The position numbers and the translations under genes are program-made. The notes under the pieces are model-generated. The model was not told the origin of the DNA. It did not search any database and was given only the letters and a program-made list of their open reading frames with translations. Source: Tolumonas sp008015085 (GTDB lineage Bacteria > Pseudomonadota > Gammaproteobacteria > Enterobacterales > Aeromonadaceae). From it: 64,000 nt of DNA. Below are positions 8,990 through 17,693 of the stretch, piece by piece. The stretch covers positions 1-64,000 of the forward strand of contig JAJUJX010000012.1 in the NCBI GenBank assembly GCA_029265125.1, written 5' to 3'. The number at the start of each line of letters is the position of its first letter. The first letter of the stretch is position 1.

Positions 8990-9967
8990 TCAGAGAAATG
9001 AAATACCGGCTTTGTTTCTTGCATCAGTCAGTACATGCATCACCGACAACGAATGATCAAGATTTCGGTAACACGTGTCGTAATCGCCTGCGTTAAACAT
9101 TTGCGCAAATGCATTCAACTCACTGACCATGCGATTCGCATATTGATTCAGGTCGATCGTCTGAAAGCCCGCAGAGGTTGAAATCTCGACAGATAAAGCC
9201 GTATTAGGCGCACTCGTCAGACGGATATACCCTTTTTCACCCTGAATGAGCGTTTGACTTGGACTGGCAGAATCTTTTGCTCCGGAACAAACGGAAACAA
9301 AATCGGGATATTGCATCACGAGTACCCCGGAAGTATCGATGCCGTTAAATCCCTTATTGCAGAAATATTCAACTTGAGCAGGCTGACCGAATAAAAAACA
9401 GGAGAGATGCACGTTGTAAATATTGATGTCGTAGAGCGCGCCCCCAGACATTGCAGGATCAAAAGCCGGATGAACGTTACCGCTGAGGTATTGATCATAA
9501 CGGCTGGAATATTGTGAATAGTTACTTTGGATCAGTTTGATCTGGCCAATTTCATTGAGGTGTTCTTTGATCCAACAAACGTTTGGAGAATAAATGGTCG
9601 TAATAGCTTCGAATAAAAACCGTTGCTTTGCTTTCGCCAGATCAGCCAACTGTTTCAGCTCATCTAAATCGGTCGTGAACGGTTTTTCACAGATCAGATG
9701 CTTGTCAGCCTGAAGCGCTTTTAATGAATAGAGAAAATGCAGACTGTTAGGTATTCCCAGATAGACAAAATCAATCTCTGGATCAGCCAGGAACTGCTCA
9801 TAATTCGTATATAAACGGTCAATGTGGTGCTCTGATTGCAGTAATTTTCCGGTTTCGATGTTTCGTTCCAACACGCACAACGCCACAATTTGTACCGAAT
9901 CAGTTTGCGGAACAGCTTCAATACAGCATTTCACGATATTTCCTGAACCAACAATACCTAATCTCAT
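8990..9967 (-). CDS. Gfo/Idh/MocA-family NAD(P)-dependent oxidoreductase
   Basis: About 325 residues from the ATG at 9967, where the protein opens directly with the Rossmann strand MRLGIVGSGNIV. A longer frame to 10000 is unlikely because it runs through the putative operator at 9986-9999. The EKPFTTD motif holds the conserved catalytic lysine of the family near residue 93, and GGALYDINIYNVHLSCFLFG matches the alpha/beta substrate domain. Such enzymes oxidise or reduce cyclic polyols and sugars; no specific substrate can be assigned. It is divergent from a DeoR regulator, which probably controls it. The chimeric lactonase remnant follows immediately. Confidence 0.85.
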   Translation of the reverse strand: MRLGIVGSGNIVKCCIEAVPQTDSVQIVALCVLERNIETGKLLQSEHHIDRLYTNYEQFLADPEIDFVYLGIPNSLHFLYSLKALQADKHLICEKPFTTDLDELKQLADLAKAKQRFLFEAITTIYSPNVCWIKEHLNEIGQIKLIQSNYSQYSSRYDQYLSGNVHPAFDPAMSGGALYDINIYNVHLSCFLFGQPAQVEYFCNKGFNGIDTSGVLVMQYPDFVSVCSGAKDSASPSQTLIQGEKGYIRLTSAPNTALSVEISTSAGFQTIDLNQYANRMVSELNAFAQMFNAGDYDTCYRNLDHSLSVMHVLTDARNKAGISFL

Positions 9968-9985
9968 AATCATGCCCATCACTTG

Positions 9986-10130
9986 AAAACGCTTAATCAA
10001 ATATCAGCGATCCCACCCATGAAAGTCAACAAAAACACTTACAACCACTTATAAATAATGATTAATATCTATCTGTAATATCAAAAGCAAGTGAAAATAA
10101 GCGTTTTTACGTTTATTTAAGCGTTAATCA
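9986..10130. promoter_or_regulatory. Three AAGCGTT-type repeats between Gfo/Idh gene and DeoR regulator (putative operators)
   Basis: Three copies of the same motif: AAAACGCTTAATCA at 9986-9999, its inverse AATAAGCGTTTTT at 10096-10108, and TTTAAGCGTTAATCA at 10116-10130. The last two AAGCGTT cores (10099 and 10119) are exactly 20 bp apart, two helical turns, and lie 50-75 bases before the regulator start; the first lies just before the dehydrogenase start. This arrangement fits operators bound by the divergent DeoR protein for autoregulation and looping; binding is inferred. Confidence 0.5.
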
Positions 10131-10172
10131 CCGTTACACTAGACTGTGAACATTGATTACTGAGTATCAGTC

Positions 10173-10952
10173 ATGACACAGGATGAACGCCTCATCGAGC
10201 TTGAGGCTTATGTCAAAGCACAAGGGAAAGTCACGCTCGACTTTATTTGTCAGCGCTATCAGATTTCGTCTGATTCAGCGCGCAGGGATCTGGTCAAACT
10301 GACCCAGCGGCCAGGCATGATCCGCATTCGTGGTGGCGCAATTTATTCTGACCGTCCTCCTGTACTCACTTATAGTGAGCGGGAAAGCTTCGATCCGATA
10401 AAAGAACAACTGGCAAAACATGCCGCAACGCTCATTCATGACAATGACATTCTGTTTCTCGATGCAGGCACAACGACAACGACACTGGCAAAACACCTGG
10501 ATCGCCCCTTACATGTCATTACCAACTCGATTGAGGTACTCAGTGAATTACGCGAAAAAAACCAGATCAGAAAATGTCTGTTGGGAGGTGAATTTGATGA
10601 TTTTACCCATGCAATTCTGGGTTTAACGACTATTGCCCAAATTAAAAATTATGCCGCCGATAAAGCCATTATTGGTGTCAGTGCGTTATCAGATTCAGGT
10701 ATTACCGCAAACACTGAAGCCGATGCCTTACTGAAGAAAGCGATGGCAGATCAATCAAAACTGGTGATTTGCATTACGTCGCATCAGAAATTCAACACAC
10801 AACTGATGTATCACGCCCTTGGTTGGGCTGAGATTGATTATTTAATTACAGACAAAATGCCGCCTGAGGATATTTGCAAACAGATTAAGCATTATCAGGT
10901 GGAATTGATTGTGAAGCAAAATACAACTCTAGAAGTAAACACCGCAATCTGA
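10173..10952 (+). CDS. DeoR-family transcriptional regulator
   Basis: 259 residues. N-terminal winged helix: TQDERLIELEAYVKAQGKVTLDFICQRYQISSDSARRDLVKL, then RIRGGAI, the usual DeoR continuation. The C-terminal DeoRC sensor domain includes FLDAGTTTTTLAKHL and KAIIGVSALSDSGITANTEADALLKKAM, the sugar-phosphate-binding segments. It is divergent from the Gfo/Idh oxidoreductase, and repeats upstream of both look like its operators. The following 273 bases (10953-11225) hold no gene that I recognise. Confidence 0.9.
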   Translation: MTQDERLIELEAYVKAQGKVTLDFICQRYQISSDSARRDLVKLTQRPGMIRIRGGAIYSDRPPVLTYSERESFDPIKEQLAKHAATLIHDNDILFLDAGTTTTTLAKHLDRPLHVITNSIEVLSELREKNQIRKCLLGGEFDDFTHAILGLTTIAQIKNYAADKAIIGVSALSDSGITANTEADALLKKAMADQSKLVICITSHQKFNTQLMYHALGWAEIDYLITDKMPPEDICKQIKHYQVELIVKQNTTLEVNTAI

Positions 10953-11225
10953 ACCAATCTTGTGACTGTTTTATGACCATATCATGACGTAACAGTTACC
11001 CGATATTCGACCCTGTCGGTTGAATCATATGGGTCATCGCTGTGTCAATATTACTGAAAGTGCCGCATATTATCTGACTGGAGAACGAAAAGTTACTCAA
11101 CATCGGCAGATTAAAGTTTGAGCTTAATCACAATAAAAAGCCCCATTCGACTCTATATTCGGTGACATAAAGGGATCTTTTAGAGATAACCCCGTACTTA
11201 AAGCCACCAATAAAGAGGAATCCGA

Positions 11226-12176
11226 ATGAATATCAATGATCTTAAAGCCGGTGACATTCTTCTTTTTTCACCAGAGAAGGGAGTTTTATCTCATGGGCAA
11301 TTACATATTTAACAGATGCCCCTGTAAGTCATGCTGCTATGTTTTATGAAGAAAAATCACAATCAATTATTGAAGAAACGCCACCTCAAGTTGCTATTAA
11401 TCATGCAGCTGAACGTTTTGAGGGAAGAGAAATATATGTTCGGCGTTTAAATTCCAAAGAAGACTTACCTCTCTCGCCTGTAATTGAAAAGGCTCAGAAT
11501 TATTTAAATAATGCAGAACCTTATGATCACAGCGGGCTTTATACAGTTGGGTTGTTACTGGTTTACAAAAAATTCACGCCAAATACTCCTGTAAAAAAAA
11601 CGATGATAAAAATTCTTAAAAAGATTTCTTCATCTATTATCGAATATATACATGAGCATCAGAATCCAGGAAAGTCACCAATGGTATGTTCTCAATTCGT
11701 GGCCCAGTGTTACAGCGATGCCGGTGACAAATATAAATTGAAGATAAACAATGGGGTTTTACTGAAAAATGCAGACAGGAAAATAGTAAACTTAAATGTA
11801 TTAGATCAAGTAATGGATATTGTAAGAAATGGTGAAAGAAAAAAACCTCAATCGTTACTTGAGTCAACTATAGATACACAGGACGAGCTCTCTTTCTCGG
11901 ATGAAGAATTATGCAGAGAGTTGAAAGAGGCTTTCGAATCAACGTCAGCTGAAATCACATCAGATATTACAGATGACTTAGTTGAAGCCGTTTCTCAATT
12001 TGCTCAAGCTAATTATTTATATACATCCGGTGGCACACTACTGAAAAGCATATCACCTGATGACATCTTCTGATGTTTTACAAATTTTAAAAACAAATGA
12101 AAATATGTATGTATTTCCAGGAGATCTCCTAAATCATTGTGAAAACCTTAAGGATATAGGAACGATTAAGGAATAA
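11226..12176 (+). pseudogene. YiiX/YaeF-like (permuted NlpC/P60) cysteine peptidase gene, two frameshifts
   Basis: A strong GAGGAA ribosome site precedes an ATG at 11226 that reads MNINDLKAGDILLFSPEKG and then stops. Removing one missing base near 11281 continues as SFISWAITYLTDAPVSHAAMFY, the family's catalytic-histidine block. The open middle frame carries MVCSQFVAQCY, the nucleophile cysteine in the permuted order (His before Cys). A second frame change near 12066 restores the original frame and gives NMYVFPGDLLNHCENL, the expected C-terminal PGDL motif, ending at 12176. The whole would be about 315 residues. Either real decay by two compensating indels or two sequencing errors; the middle part alone (from 11339) could still be translated. 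Confidence 0.65.
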
Positions 12177-12243
12177 TAAAAAATTAACAGGCTTATTTTT
12201 AGTTTGCGCCTATTTATCGGCAGTAAACAGAAATAAATATTTC

Positions 12244-12272
12244 AGAGGCATAGCGATAACCGCTCTGCCTCT
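12244..12272. terminator. Bidirectional hairpin terminator candidate
   Basis: AGAGGCA-T-AGCG / CGCT-C-TGCCTCT stem with one mismatch and a 5-base loop, between the YiiX-like remnant (plus) and the 3' end of the minus-strand oxidoreductase gene. AT-rich sequence follows on both sides but no long T-run. Confidence 0.55.
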
Positions 12273-12282
12273 GCGCAATAAA

Positions 12283-12909
12283 TTAAATTCGAGGCCACAT
12301 AGGCGCTGACACTGGGCCCCACCCCAGGAAATAACCGAAGTGAATATTCATTTCACCGATAGGCTCAATGAAGCGACTGTTACTTAGCGGGCCAGCATCT
12401 ACGGCATCGAATCCCAGAGATTTTACTAACGCTGAGACCTCTGTTTTTGCTCCGGCATCATCAGCCGCGATAAATACCTGCAGGGTTTTGCCTTCTCTGG
12501 CTTCGTTTGGCAATAATTGAGCAAAAATAGTGTTAAATGCTTTGACCACTTTCGCTTGCGGCGCTAGTTTTTGAATCTCTTCAGCAGCGGAAGTCGTGAG
12601 ACCAACCGTTAACCCCTGAAAATCTGGTGTGATTGGGTTTGAAATATCAATGATGATTTTTTTAGATAAATCACCTGCAGCTTTCAATGTTTGAACAGCG
12701 AAAGGGAATGGTGTAGCAAGAATGATGATATCAGCCATTTTTGCTGCCGCCTCAATATCACCTCCAGTCACTCCATAGCCAATTTGAGAGGCTAATGTTG
12801 CAGCCTTTGCCATATCACGGCTGCCAATAACCACATCATGTTTCGCTTTGGCAAGAATAGATGCCAGACCTGTCCCCATATTACCAGTGCCAATGACTGC
12901 GATTTGCAT
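12283..12909 (-). CDS. NADP-dependent oxidoreductase, F420-dependent-reductase/dinucleotide-binding family
   Basis: 208 residues from the ATG at 12909, chosen because AGGAG is 7 bases upstream and the protein then starts with MQIAVIGTGNMGTGLA, the Rossmann glycine-rich loop. VVIGSRDM at the end of the second strand and DIIILATPF are typical of the Fno/NADP_oxidoreductase_F420 family (COG2085). In bacteria lacking F420 such proteins act as NADPH-dependent reductases with other electron partners; the substrate is unknown. It is divergent from a LysR regulator. Confidence 0.8.
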   Translation of the reverse strand: MQIAVIGTGNMGTGLASILAKAKHDVVIGSRDMAKAATLASQIGYGVTGGDIEAAAKMADIIILATPFPFAVQTLKAAGDLSKKIIIDISNPITPDFQGLTVGLTTSAAEEIQKLAPQAKVVKAFNTIFAQLLPNEAREGKTLQVFIAADDAGAKTEVSALVKSLGFDAVDAGPLSNSRFIEPIGEMNIHFGYFLGWGPVSAPMWPRI

Positions 12910-13157
12910 TGTTTTTCTCCTCTGTGAATATGCTTGCACTATAAAAAACGGGCAGGAGAGGATAAATATTCATATTGATTCAACACTTGTAATGAATCAT
13001 TTCCAATCTAATTAGAAATATTTTGTTGTTAATGTGTAAACATTTGGGCTATTTATCCCATTACACAGTTCCTTTATTGTGAACTGATCACATGAATATT
13101 GAGCCGTCATGAAATCCAACGTTGTTCTGCAAACGTGTATAGATGGAAGGGGAGAAA

Positions 13158-14051
13158 ATGGATCGTCTATTCAGCATGACCGTTTTTGTTAAAGCGGTCG
13201 AATTGGGGTCTTTTTCTGCAGCTGCAGATGCGTTGCAAATGTCACCCCAGCTGGTTGGTAAAAATGTGCGCATGTTAGAACAGCATTTAGGTGTCAGGCT
13301 GTTGAACCGCACTACGCGCAGCCAGCATCTTACAGAAATTGGAGCAACGTTTTATGAACGAGCCCGCAATATATTGGCTGAAATGGAGATTGCAGAAGGG
13401 CTGGCAGCCCAAACCCGCGTGATCCCCCGGGGTAAATTACGTGTGAATGCATCAGTGACGTTTGGGGTGCATGCGCTGACACCTAAGATTGCGGAATATA
13501 TGCAGTTATATCCTGAAGTGTCGGTCGAATTATGCTTATCCAATCGGTATATCGATTTGGTTGATGATGGGTTCGATGCGGTCTTTCGGATCGGTGAGCT
13601 ATCCGATAGCGGTTTGATTGCCCGACAGTTGCAACCTTACAGACTGATCTTATGTGCGTCACCTCGATATCTGGAAACTCATGAGCCTATCGTGACGCCG
13701 GATGATTTAACCCGTCATGAGTGTCTTGGTTTTTCACATACAGAACTGCGAACAACCTGGACATTCGATGGTCCAGCTGGGCACCAAACGGTTCAGGTGA
13801 AAGGGCGCCTAATGTCCGATAGTGGTGAAGCTATCGTCGCTGCTGGTCTATGTGGGGTGGGGGTGATGTTGCAGCCAGCAGAATTGGTCACGCCTTATCT
13901 GCTCACGGGGCAACTGGTGGAGATCATCCCGGAATATCAGGCGCCAACACGCCCGATGCATTTGGTTCATGCTCCGGATCGACGAATGACACCCAAGTTG
14001 CGTAGTTTTGTCGATTTCATCGTCGCCAATTTTGGCATGAATCAGGCGTAA
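13158..14051 (+). CDS. LysR-family transcriptional regulator
   Basis: About 297 residues from the ATG at 13158, which has GGGGAG directly upstream; an ATG at 13143 would add five residues. N-terminal winged helix MDRLFSMTVFVKAVELGSFSAAADALQMSPQLVGKNVRMLEQHLGVRLLNRTTR is diagnostic. The rest is the two-lobed effector domain. It is transcribed away from the dinucleotide-binding oxidoreductase, with a 248-base shared intergenic region, and may control it. Confidence 0.88.
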   Translation: MDRLFSMTVFVKAVELGSFSAAADALQMSPQLVGKNVRMLEQHLGVRLLNRTTRSQHLTEIGATFYERARNILAEMEIAEGLAAQTRVIPRGKLRVNASVTFGVHALTPKIAEYMQLYPEVSVELCLSNRYIDLVDDGFDAVFRIGELSDSGLIARQLQPYRLILCASPRYLETHEPIVTPDDLTRHECLGFSHTELRTTWTFDGPAGHQTVQVKGRLMSDSGEAIVAAGLCGVGVMLQPAELVTPYLLTGQLVEIIPEYQAPTRPMHLVHAPDRRMTPKLRSFVDFIVANFGMNQA

Positions 14052-14060
14052 ACGTTGCAG

Positions 14061-15173
14061 ATGCGCCGAAACATTTGTACCTGCGGGCAATTTAAATATT
14101 GTGAACCATCGCGATGTAAAGGGCGATTTTACCCTAAAAAACGAGGGGCGGCTGATCGACGAACAGGCCGGTTTGGGCTCCTGGACCCCATCGATTTTCA
14201 TGAAAAAAATCATGGTGCGACAGTACTTCAAACTGAAGTAAAAGCAGCAACAGCCAAATCAATTATCAGTACGAATCAGTCACCGGATATACCTTGGTCC
14301 AAAACGGTGAATCCCTATATTGGCTGTGAGCATGGCTGTATTTATTGCTACGCCAGGCCGACTCATGCTTACTACAATCTGTCTCCCGGTCTGGATTTTG
14401 AGTCAAAGTTGTTTGTAAAAACCAATGCTGACGAGTTACTGCGCGCTGAATTTTCGAAAATATCTTATCGGCCATCAGCGATAGGGCTGGGCACGAATAC
14501 CGATGCTTATCAACCGATTGAGCGCAAATATCAAATCACACGCCGTTTACTACAAGTGATTGATGAGTTCAGGCACCCCGTTTCTATTCTGACCAAAAAT
14601 AGTCTGATCGAGCGTGATATTGATATTCTGCAACGGTTAGCCAAAAATAATCTGGTCGAAGTACATTTCACGCTGACCAGCCTGCAACACAATCTGAGCA
14701 GAATTCTTGAGCCCCGCGCATCATTACCGCACTCTCGGCTCGACACGATCAAACGATTATCTGACGCGGGTATTCCGGTGAAGGCGATGTTTTCTCCTGT
14801 GATTCCAGGCATCAATGATCATGAAATGGCCGACGTAATGGCTGCTGCAAAAGTCGCGGGCGCGGTTTGTATGGGTTACATCCTGATCCGCCTGCCACAC
14901 GAAGTTCGAGGTTTGTTCTCTGACTGGCTGGAGCAGCATCTTCCTCATTTAAAATTCGATGTATTGAAACGCATTGATGAGTACCGGGCTGATTTTAGGA
15001 AACAATTCAGTTTTGAAACCCGCATGACGGGTGAGGGGTTGTTAGCTGCACAACTGCTTAGTCAATTTCGTCATCATTTTCAGCAACTAAGATTTCAGGA
15101 AATCCGCCCAGATGATCTGGATCATTCACTGTTTACCCGACGATTCGGGGCACCTCAACTGGAATTATTTTGA
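14061..15173 (+). CDS. PA0069-family radical SAM protein
   Basis: About 370 residues. The radical SAM cysteine motif CEHGCIYC (CX3CX2C) sits near residue 95, after WSKTVNPYIG, and the protein continues with YARPTHAYYNLSPGLDFESKLFVK and NTDAYQPIERKYQITRRLLQ, which are characteristic of the uncharacterised PA0069/Rv2578c group. The start is uncertain: family members usually begin only a few residues before a KGRGA-like segment, here RGAADRRTGRF, while the ATG at 14061 adds a 30-residue cysteine-rich leader and has no clear ribosome site. A frameshift near the start is possible. Its function in the family is unknown. Confidence 0.8.
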   Translation: MRRNICTCGQFKYCEPSRCKGRFYPKKRGAADRRTGRFGLLDPIDFHEKNHGATVLQTEVKAATAKSIISTNQSPDIPWSKTVNPYIGCEHGCIYCYARPTHAYYNLSPGLDFESKLFVKTNADELLRAEFSKISYRPSAIGLGTNTDAYQPIERKYQITRRLLQVIDEFRHPVSILTKNSLIERDIDILQRLAKNNLVEVHFTLTSLQHNLSRILEPRASLPHSRLDTIKRLSDAGIPVKAMFSPVIPGINDHEMADVMAAAKVAGAVCMGYILIRLPHEVRGLFSDWLEQHLPHLKFDVLKRIDEYRADFRKQFSFETRMTGEGLLAAQLLSQFRHHFQQLRFQEIRPDDLDHSLFTRRFGAPQLELF

Positions 15174-15191
15174 TGACGCACAGAAAAGTGG

Positions 15192-15314
15192 TTCATATAT
15201 GAGCTATTTTTTAATTTTTAATTTTTATTTGATTCATATATGAAGAGTGCTAAACTTTAAATCAGTTATAAAAGAATCTTTTTTAATTAATTTAAGAAAA
15301 AAAGGCCATATATG
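15192..15314. promoter_or_regulatory. Repeated CATATATGA motifs before hipBST (putative HipB operators)
   Basis: TTCATATATGAG at 15192, the perfect 12-bp palindrome TTCATATATGAA at 15233-15244, and GCCATATATGAG overlapping the hipB start codon at 15306-15317. The region between is extremely AT-rich. Placement around the promoter and start of an antitoxin gene suggests autoregulation by HipB; not demonstrated. Confidence 0.45.
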
Positions 15315-15662
15315 AGCCAAAAAGACGACTTCGAGGCATTAAATCCCCCCCCTTCAGCCACTATTCTAAAACTACGGCAACTGGCTGAGGCGCTGAACAA
15401 TAACATCAATACCGTGTTAGACGATATTGAGGCTCAGGTCAGCTCGCAGAACCGTGTTGCGCTAGACGATTATGAGACATTACAGAATTTATTCGCTACA
15501 AAACGAAAGGAGCAGAAAATCTCGTTAGAAGATTTATCGCTTCAGACCGAGATTTCAGTTTCTACTCTCAAACGCTTGTTGCTGAACACTGAAAATGCGC
15601 GGGTAGGTCATCTGCTGTCGGTGTGTAAAGAATTAGGGATCAATGTGTGGCTCGACAAGTAA
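15312..15662 (+). CDS. hipB: HipB-like HTH antitoxin component of a HipBST module
   Basis: 116 residues. A poorly conserved 55-residue front is followed by a helix-turn-helix domain (LFATKRKEQKISLEDLSLQTEISVSTLKRLLLN) about residues 60-95, ending in GHLLSVCKELGINVWL as in HipB-type repressors. The next gene starts inside its last codons (16-base overlap at 15647), so the two are translationally coupled. In known HipBST systems HipB is a DNA-binding repressor that also contributes to neutralising the kinase; the direct antitoxin is HipS. Confidence 0.75.
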   Translation: MSQKDDFEALNPPPSATILKLRQLAEALNNNINTVLDDIEAQVSSQNRVALDDYETLQNLFATKRKEQKISLEDLSLQTEISVSTLKRLLLNTENARVGHLLSVCKELGINVWLDK

Positions 15663-15958
15663 ACGTATTTTTTTACGGAAAAATGTGCGGCGTATTGTCT
15701 GAAAATGGTAACACGTACACATTCACTTATGACCCCGGTTACCGGGGAAAATCATTGTCATTAAGTATGCCTGTGACTCAGAAAATACACGTTCATGAAG
15801 GGCTGCATCCTTTCTTTAAAGGGTTAGCACCGGAAGGATGGCTGCGTCGGCGCTATTCCGAAATCCAACATATTGATGAACGAGATTTATTCGGTTTCCT
15901 GATCCGCAATAATAAAGATCTGCTGGGTGCGGTGACATTTGAAGAGATAGCATCATGA
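15647..15958 (+). CDS. hipS: HipS-like antitoxin (HipA N-terminal subdomain as a separate protein)
   Basis: 103 residues starting at a GTG, with AGGGAT upstream. It corresponds to the N-terminal subdomain 1 of HipA: VNVFFYGKMCGVL, then YRGKSLSLSMPVTQ, HPFFKGLAPEGWLRRR and a terminal DLLGAVTFE, the segment that caps the kinase. In the E. coli O127 HipBST system this free-standing piece is the antitoxin. It overlaps hipB upstream and shares an ATGA overlap with hipT downstream. Confidence 0.8.
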   Translation: MARQVNVFFYGKMCGVLSENGNTYTFTYDPGYRGKSLSLSMPVTQKIHVHEGLHPFFKGLAPEGWLRRRYSEIQHIDERDLFGFLIRNNKDLLGAVTFEEIAS

Positions 15959-16971
15959 CTTCTTGTTTGATCACATTAAAACCACTCACAGATGATGAGT
16001 CTCTCAGCGGTTATAGCCGTACCGGATTGCGCCAGTTGACAGGAAGCACCAAGGTATCGATGACACTCCCTTTCACCCGAGTGGCGTTTTTTACAGAACA
16101 ACCGCTACGGCAACAAGGCATGAGCATTTCGGGTTATCAGCCAAAACTCTCTCTGTGCATACGGGAGGGGCAATTTACTGTTACCGATACTGACGGTTAC
16201 TACTTATTGAAACCGTCACCAGAGCAATATCCCTCTCTTGCTGAAAATGAACATGCCACGATGACAGTGATGCGCCGTTTAGGGTTTGATGTGCCAGCTT
16301 GTGGGTTAGTTTCCTTTATGTGCACACCAGTGCACCCCATACAGGAATATGCTTTTCTGATCCAACGATATGACCGAAATGTAAAAACCAAAGCACGTAT
16401 TCAGCAAGAACAGCTGGATGGCGCAATGAAAATAGAAGATAAATATGGGGTACAGAGCGGAGAGCAGGCCGTGTCTTACTCTATGATTGGTCGATTTATT
16501 TCACAAGTCGTTCCGGGAGTTCGAACCAAAATCATCTATTTCCGCCAAGTCATCTACGCCTATTTACTTGGGAATAACGATCTGCATTTACGCAATTTCA
16601 GCATATTACGACCAGAGACTGCACCGGACGAATTAGCACCAGTCTATGATTTTGTCACTACAGCACCATATCCATCCACATTTCACTCGGCATATCTGGC
16701 TTTGCCACTACTGGACGACGAAATTAACGGCGGATTAGCACCCGGATTTAATTCGGTTTACGGACAATACATTGGATTGGATTTTGTGTTGTTTGGTCAA
16801 TCCATCGGTTTAAATGAAAAACTGATCAAGAAGATCATTACCGGGATCAATCAGGATGCCGAAATAGTCCGGGAGACATATAAAACGTCATATATGCCAT
16901 CTGAACATATTGAGTCTGTCTTACAATGCTTTAATCAGCGGATGAATCTCATAAATGTATTAACAATCTGA
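15955..16971 (+). CDS. hipT: HipT-like serine/threonine kinase toxin
   Basis: 338 residues, ATG overlapping the hipS stop. It is a HipA-like kinase lacking the N-terminal subdomain. The Gly-rich loop carries S57-I-S59 (GMSISGYQPKLSL), the two-serine autophosphorylation motif that distinguishes HipT from HipA (single serine in SIAGAQEK). The catalytic loop is LLGNNDLHLRNFSI with D209, and the metal-binding D232 is in APVYDF; these are within one position of the residues known for HipT. In the studied system HipT phosphorylates tryptophanyl-tRNA synthetase; the target here is inferred only. No truncation is seen, so the toxin is probably active. Confidence 0.82.
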   Translation: MTSCLITLKPLTDDESLSGYSRTGLRQLTGSTKVSMTLPFTRVAFFTEQPLRQQGMSISGYQPKLSLCIREGQFTVTDTDGYYLLKPSPEQYPSLAENEHATMTVMRRLGFDVPACGLVSFMCTPVHPIQEYAFLIQRYDRNVKTKARIQQEQLDGAMKIEDKYGVQSGEQAVSYSMIGRFISQVVPGVRTKIIYFRQVIYAYLLGNNDLHLRNFSILRPETAPDELAPVYDFVTTAPYPSTFHSAYLALPLLDDEINGGLAPGFNSVYGQYIGLDFVLFGQSIGLNEKLIKKIITGINQDAEIVRETYKTSYMPSEHIESVLQCFNQRMNLINVLTI

Positions 16972-16973
16972 AA

Positions 16974-17003
16974 AATAACCACATCAATTATGATGTGGTT
17001 ATT
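16974..17003. terminator. Bidirectional terminator between hipT and flavodoxin gene
   Basis: Perfect 12-bp stem AATAACCACATC/GATGTGGTTATT with a 6-base loop, starting 2 bases after the hipT stop and ending 24 bases before the convergent flavodoxin stop. A/T tracts on both flanks suit both directions. Confidence 0.8.
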
Positions 17004-17027
17004 GATGATGATTAACACATCGAATGT

Positions 17028-17582
17028 TTATGAGAGGCGCGCTGCAGTTTTTGCAATACGCTCGCCATAAGCCACCGCGGTATCGAGATCGCCCTGAGGG
17101 ATCTCATCAACGCTGGCATCTGATGGAGATTGCATATAAGCACCAATCGATGCGCCAAGGTTATTAATATCGGTGCGTTGTGCAGCTTTGCTATTCGATG
17201 GCATTAAACCTAATCCCACCCATACACCGCCCAATTGCATAGCCAGTGTAAAAAGGTAGTTCATGGTTGATTGTTTATCACCATTGAATGAGGCGGAATT
17301 AGTAAATCCACCGAACAGCTTATCTTTCCATTTTTGAGTGAACCAGGCTTTTGATGTGGCATCGGCAAATTTCTTGAACTGCCAGCTCGCCATACCCATA
17401 TAGGTCGGAGTGCCAAAAACAATAGCATCAGCTTCATCAAGTAATGCCCAATCAGCTTCAGTAATTTCACCTTCTTGTGATATTTCTATCAGCGTTGCCT
17501 GAGCGCCTTTTGCGACAGCTTCTGCCTGCTTCTTGGTATGCCCATAACCACTATGAAAAACAACAACAATTTTCTTCTGCAT
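17028..17582 (-). CDS. Flavodoxin-family NAD(P)H-dependent oxidoreductase (WrbA-like)
   Basis: 184 residues, GGAGACAGGACA before the ATG. The FMN phosphate loop is seen at the start (VVVFHSGYGHTKKQAEAVAKGA), followed by DEADAIVFGTPTYMGMASWQFKKFADA and GGFTNSASFNGDKQSTM, as in WrbA-type quinone reductases and related flavodoxin-fold reductases. It lies downstream of the tannase-family gene on the same strand, separated by a terminator, so it may belong loosely to the same aromatic-compound cluster or be independent. Confidence 0.85.
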   Translation of the reverse strand: MQKKIVVVFHSGYGHTKKQAEAVAKGAQATLIEISQEGEITEADWALLDEADAIVFGTPTYMGMASWQFKKFADATSKAWFTQKWKDKLFGGFTNSASFNGDKQSTMNYLFTLAMQLGGVWVGLGLMPSNSKAAQRTDINNLGASIGAYMQSPSDASVDEIPQGDLDTAVAYGERIAKTAARLS

Positions 17583-17659
17583 TGTCCTGTCTCCGTAAGA
17601 CTACTGATTAGATCATTTAAGAGAAAACAACAAAAACGTAATAAGTGTAGCAGTAGATC

Positions 17660-17685
17660 AAAGGGTAGCCACAAGGCTACCCTTT
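17660..17685. terminator. Terminator after the tannase-family gene
   Basis: Perfect 11-bp stem AAAGGGTAGCC/GGCTACCCTTT with tetraloop ACAA, 9 bases beyond the stop of the esterase gene (minus strand). It would end or attenuate the MFS-reductase-esterase transcript before the flavodoxin gene. Confidence 0.75.
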
Positions 17686-17693
17686 ACAGCAGG

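Noticed and set aside
8990..10000. Longer start of the Gfo/Idh protein at 10000
   Set aside because: The extra codons run through a putative operator and precede the Rossmann strand that normally starts the protein.
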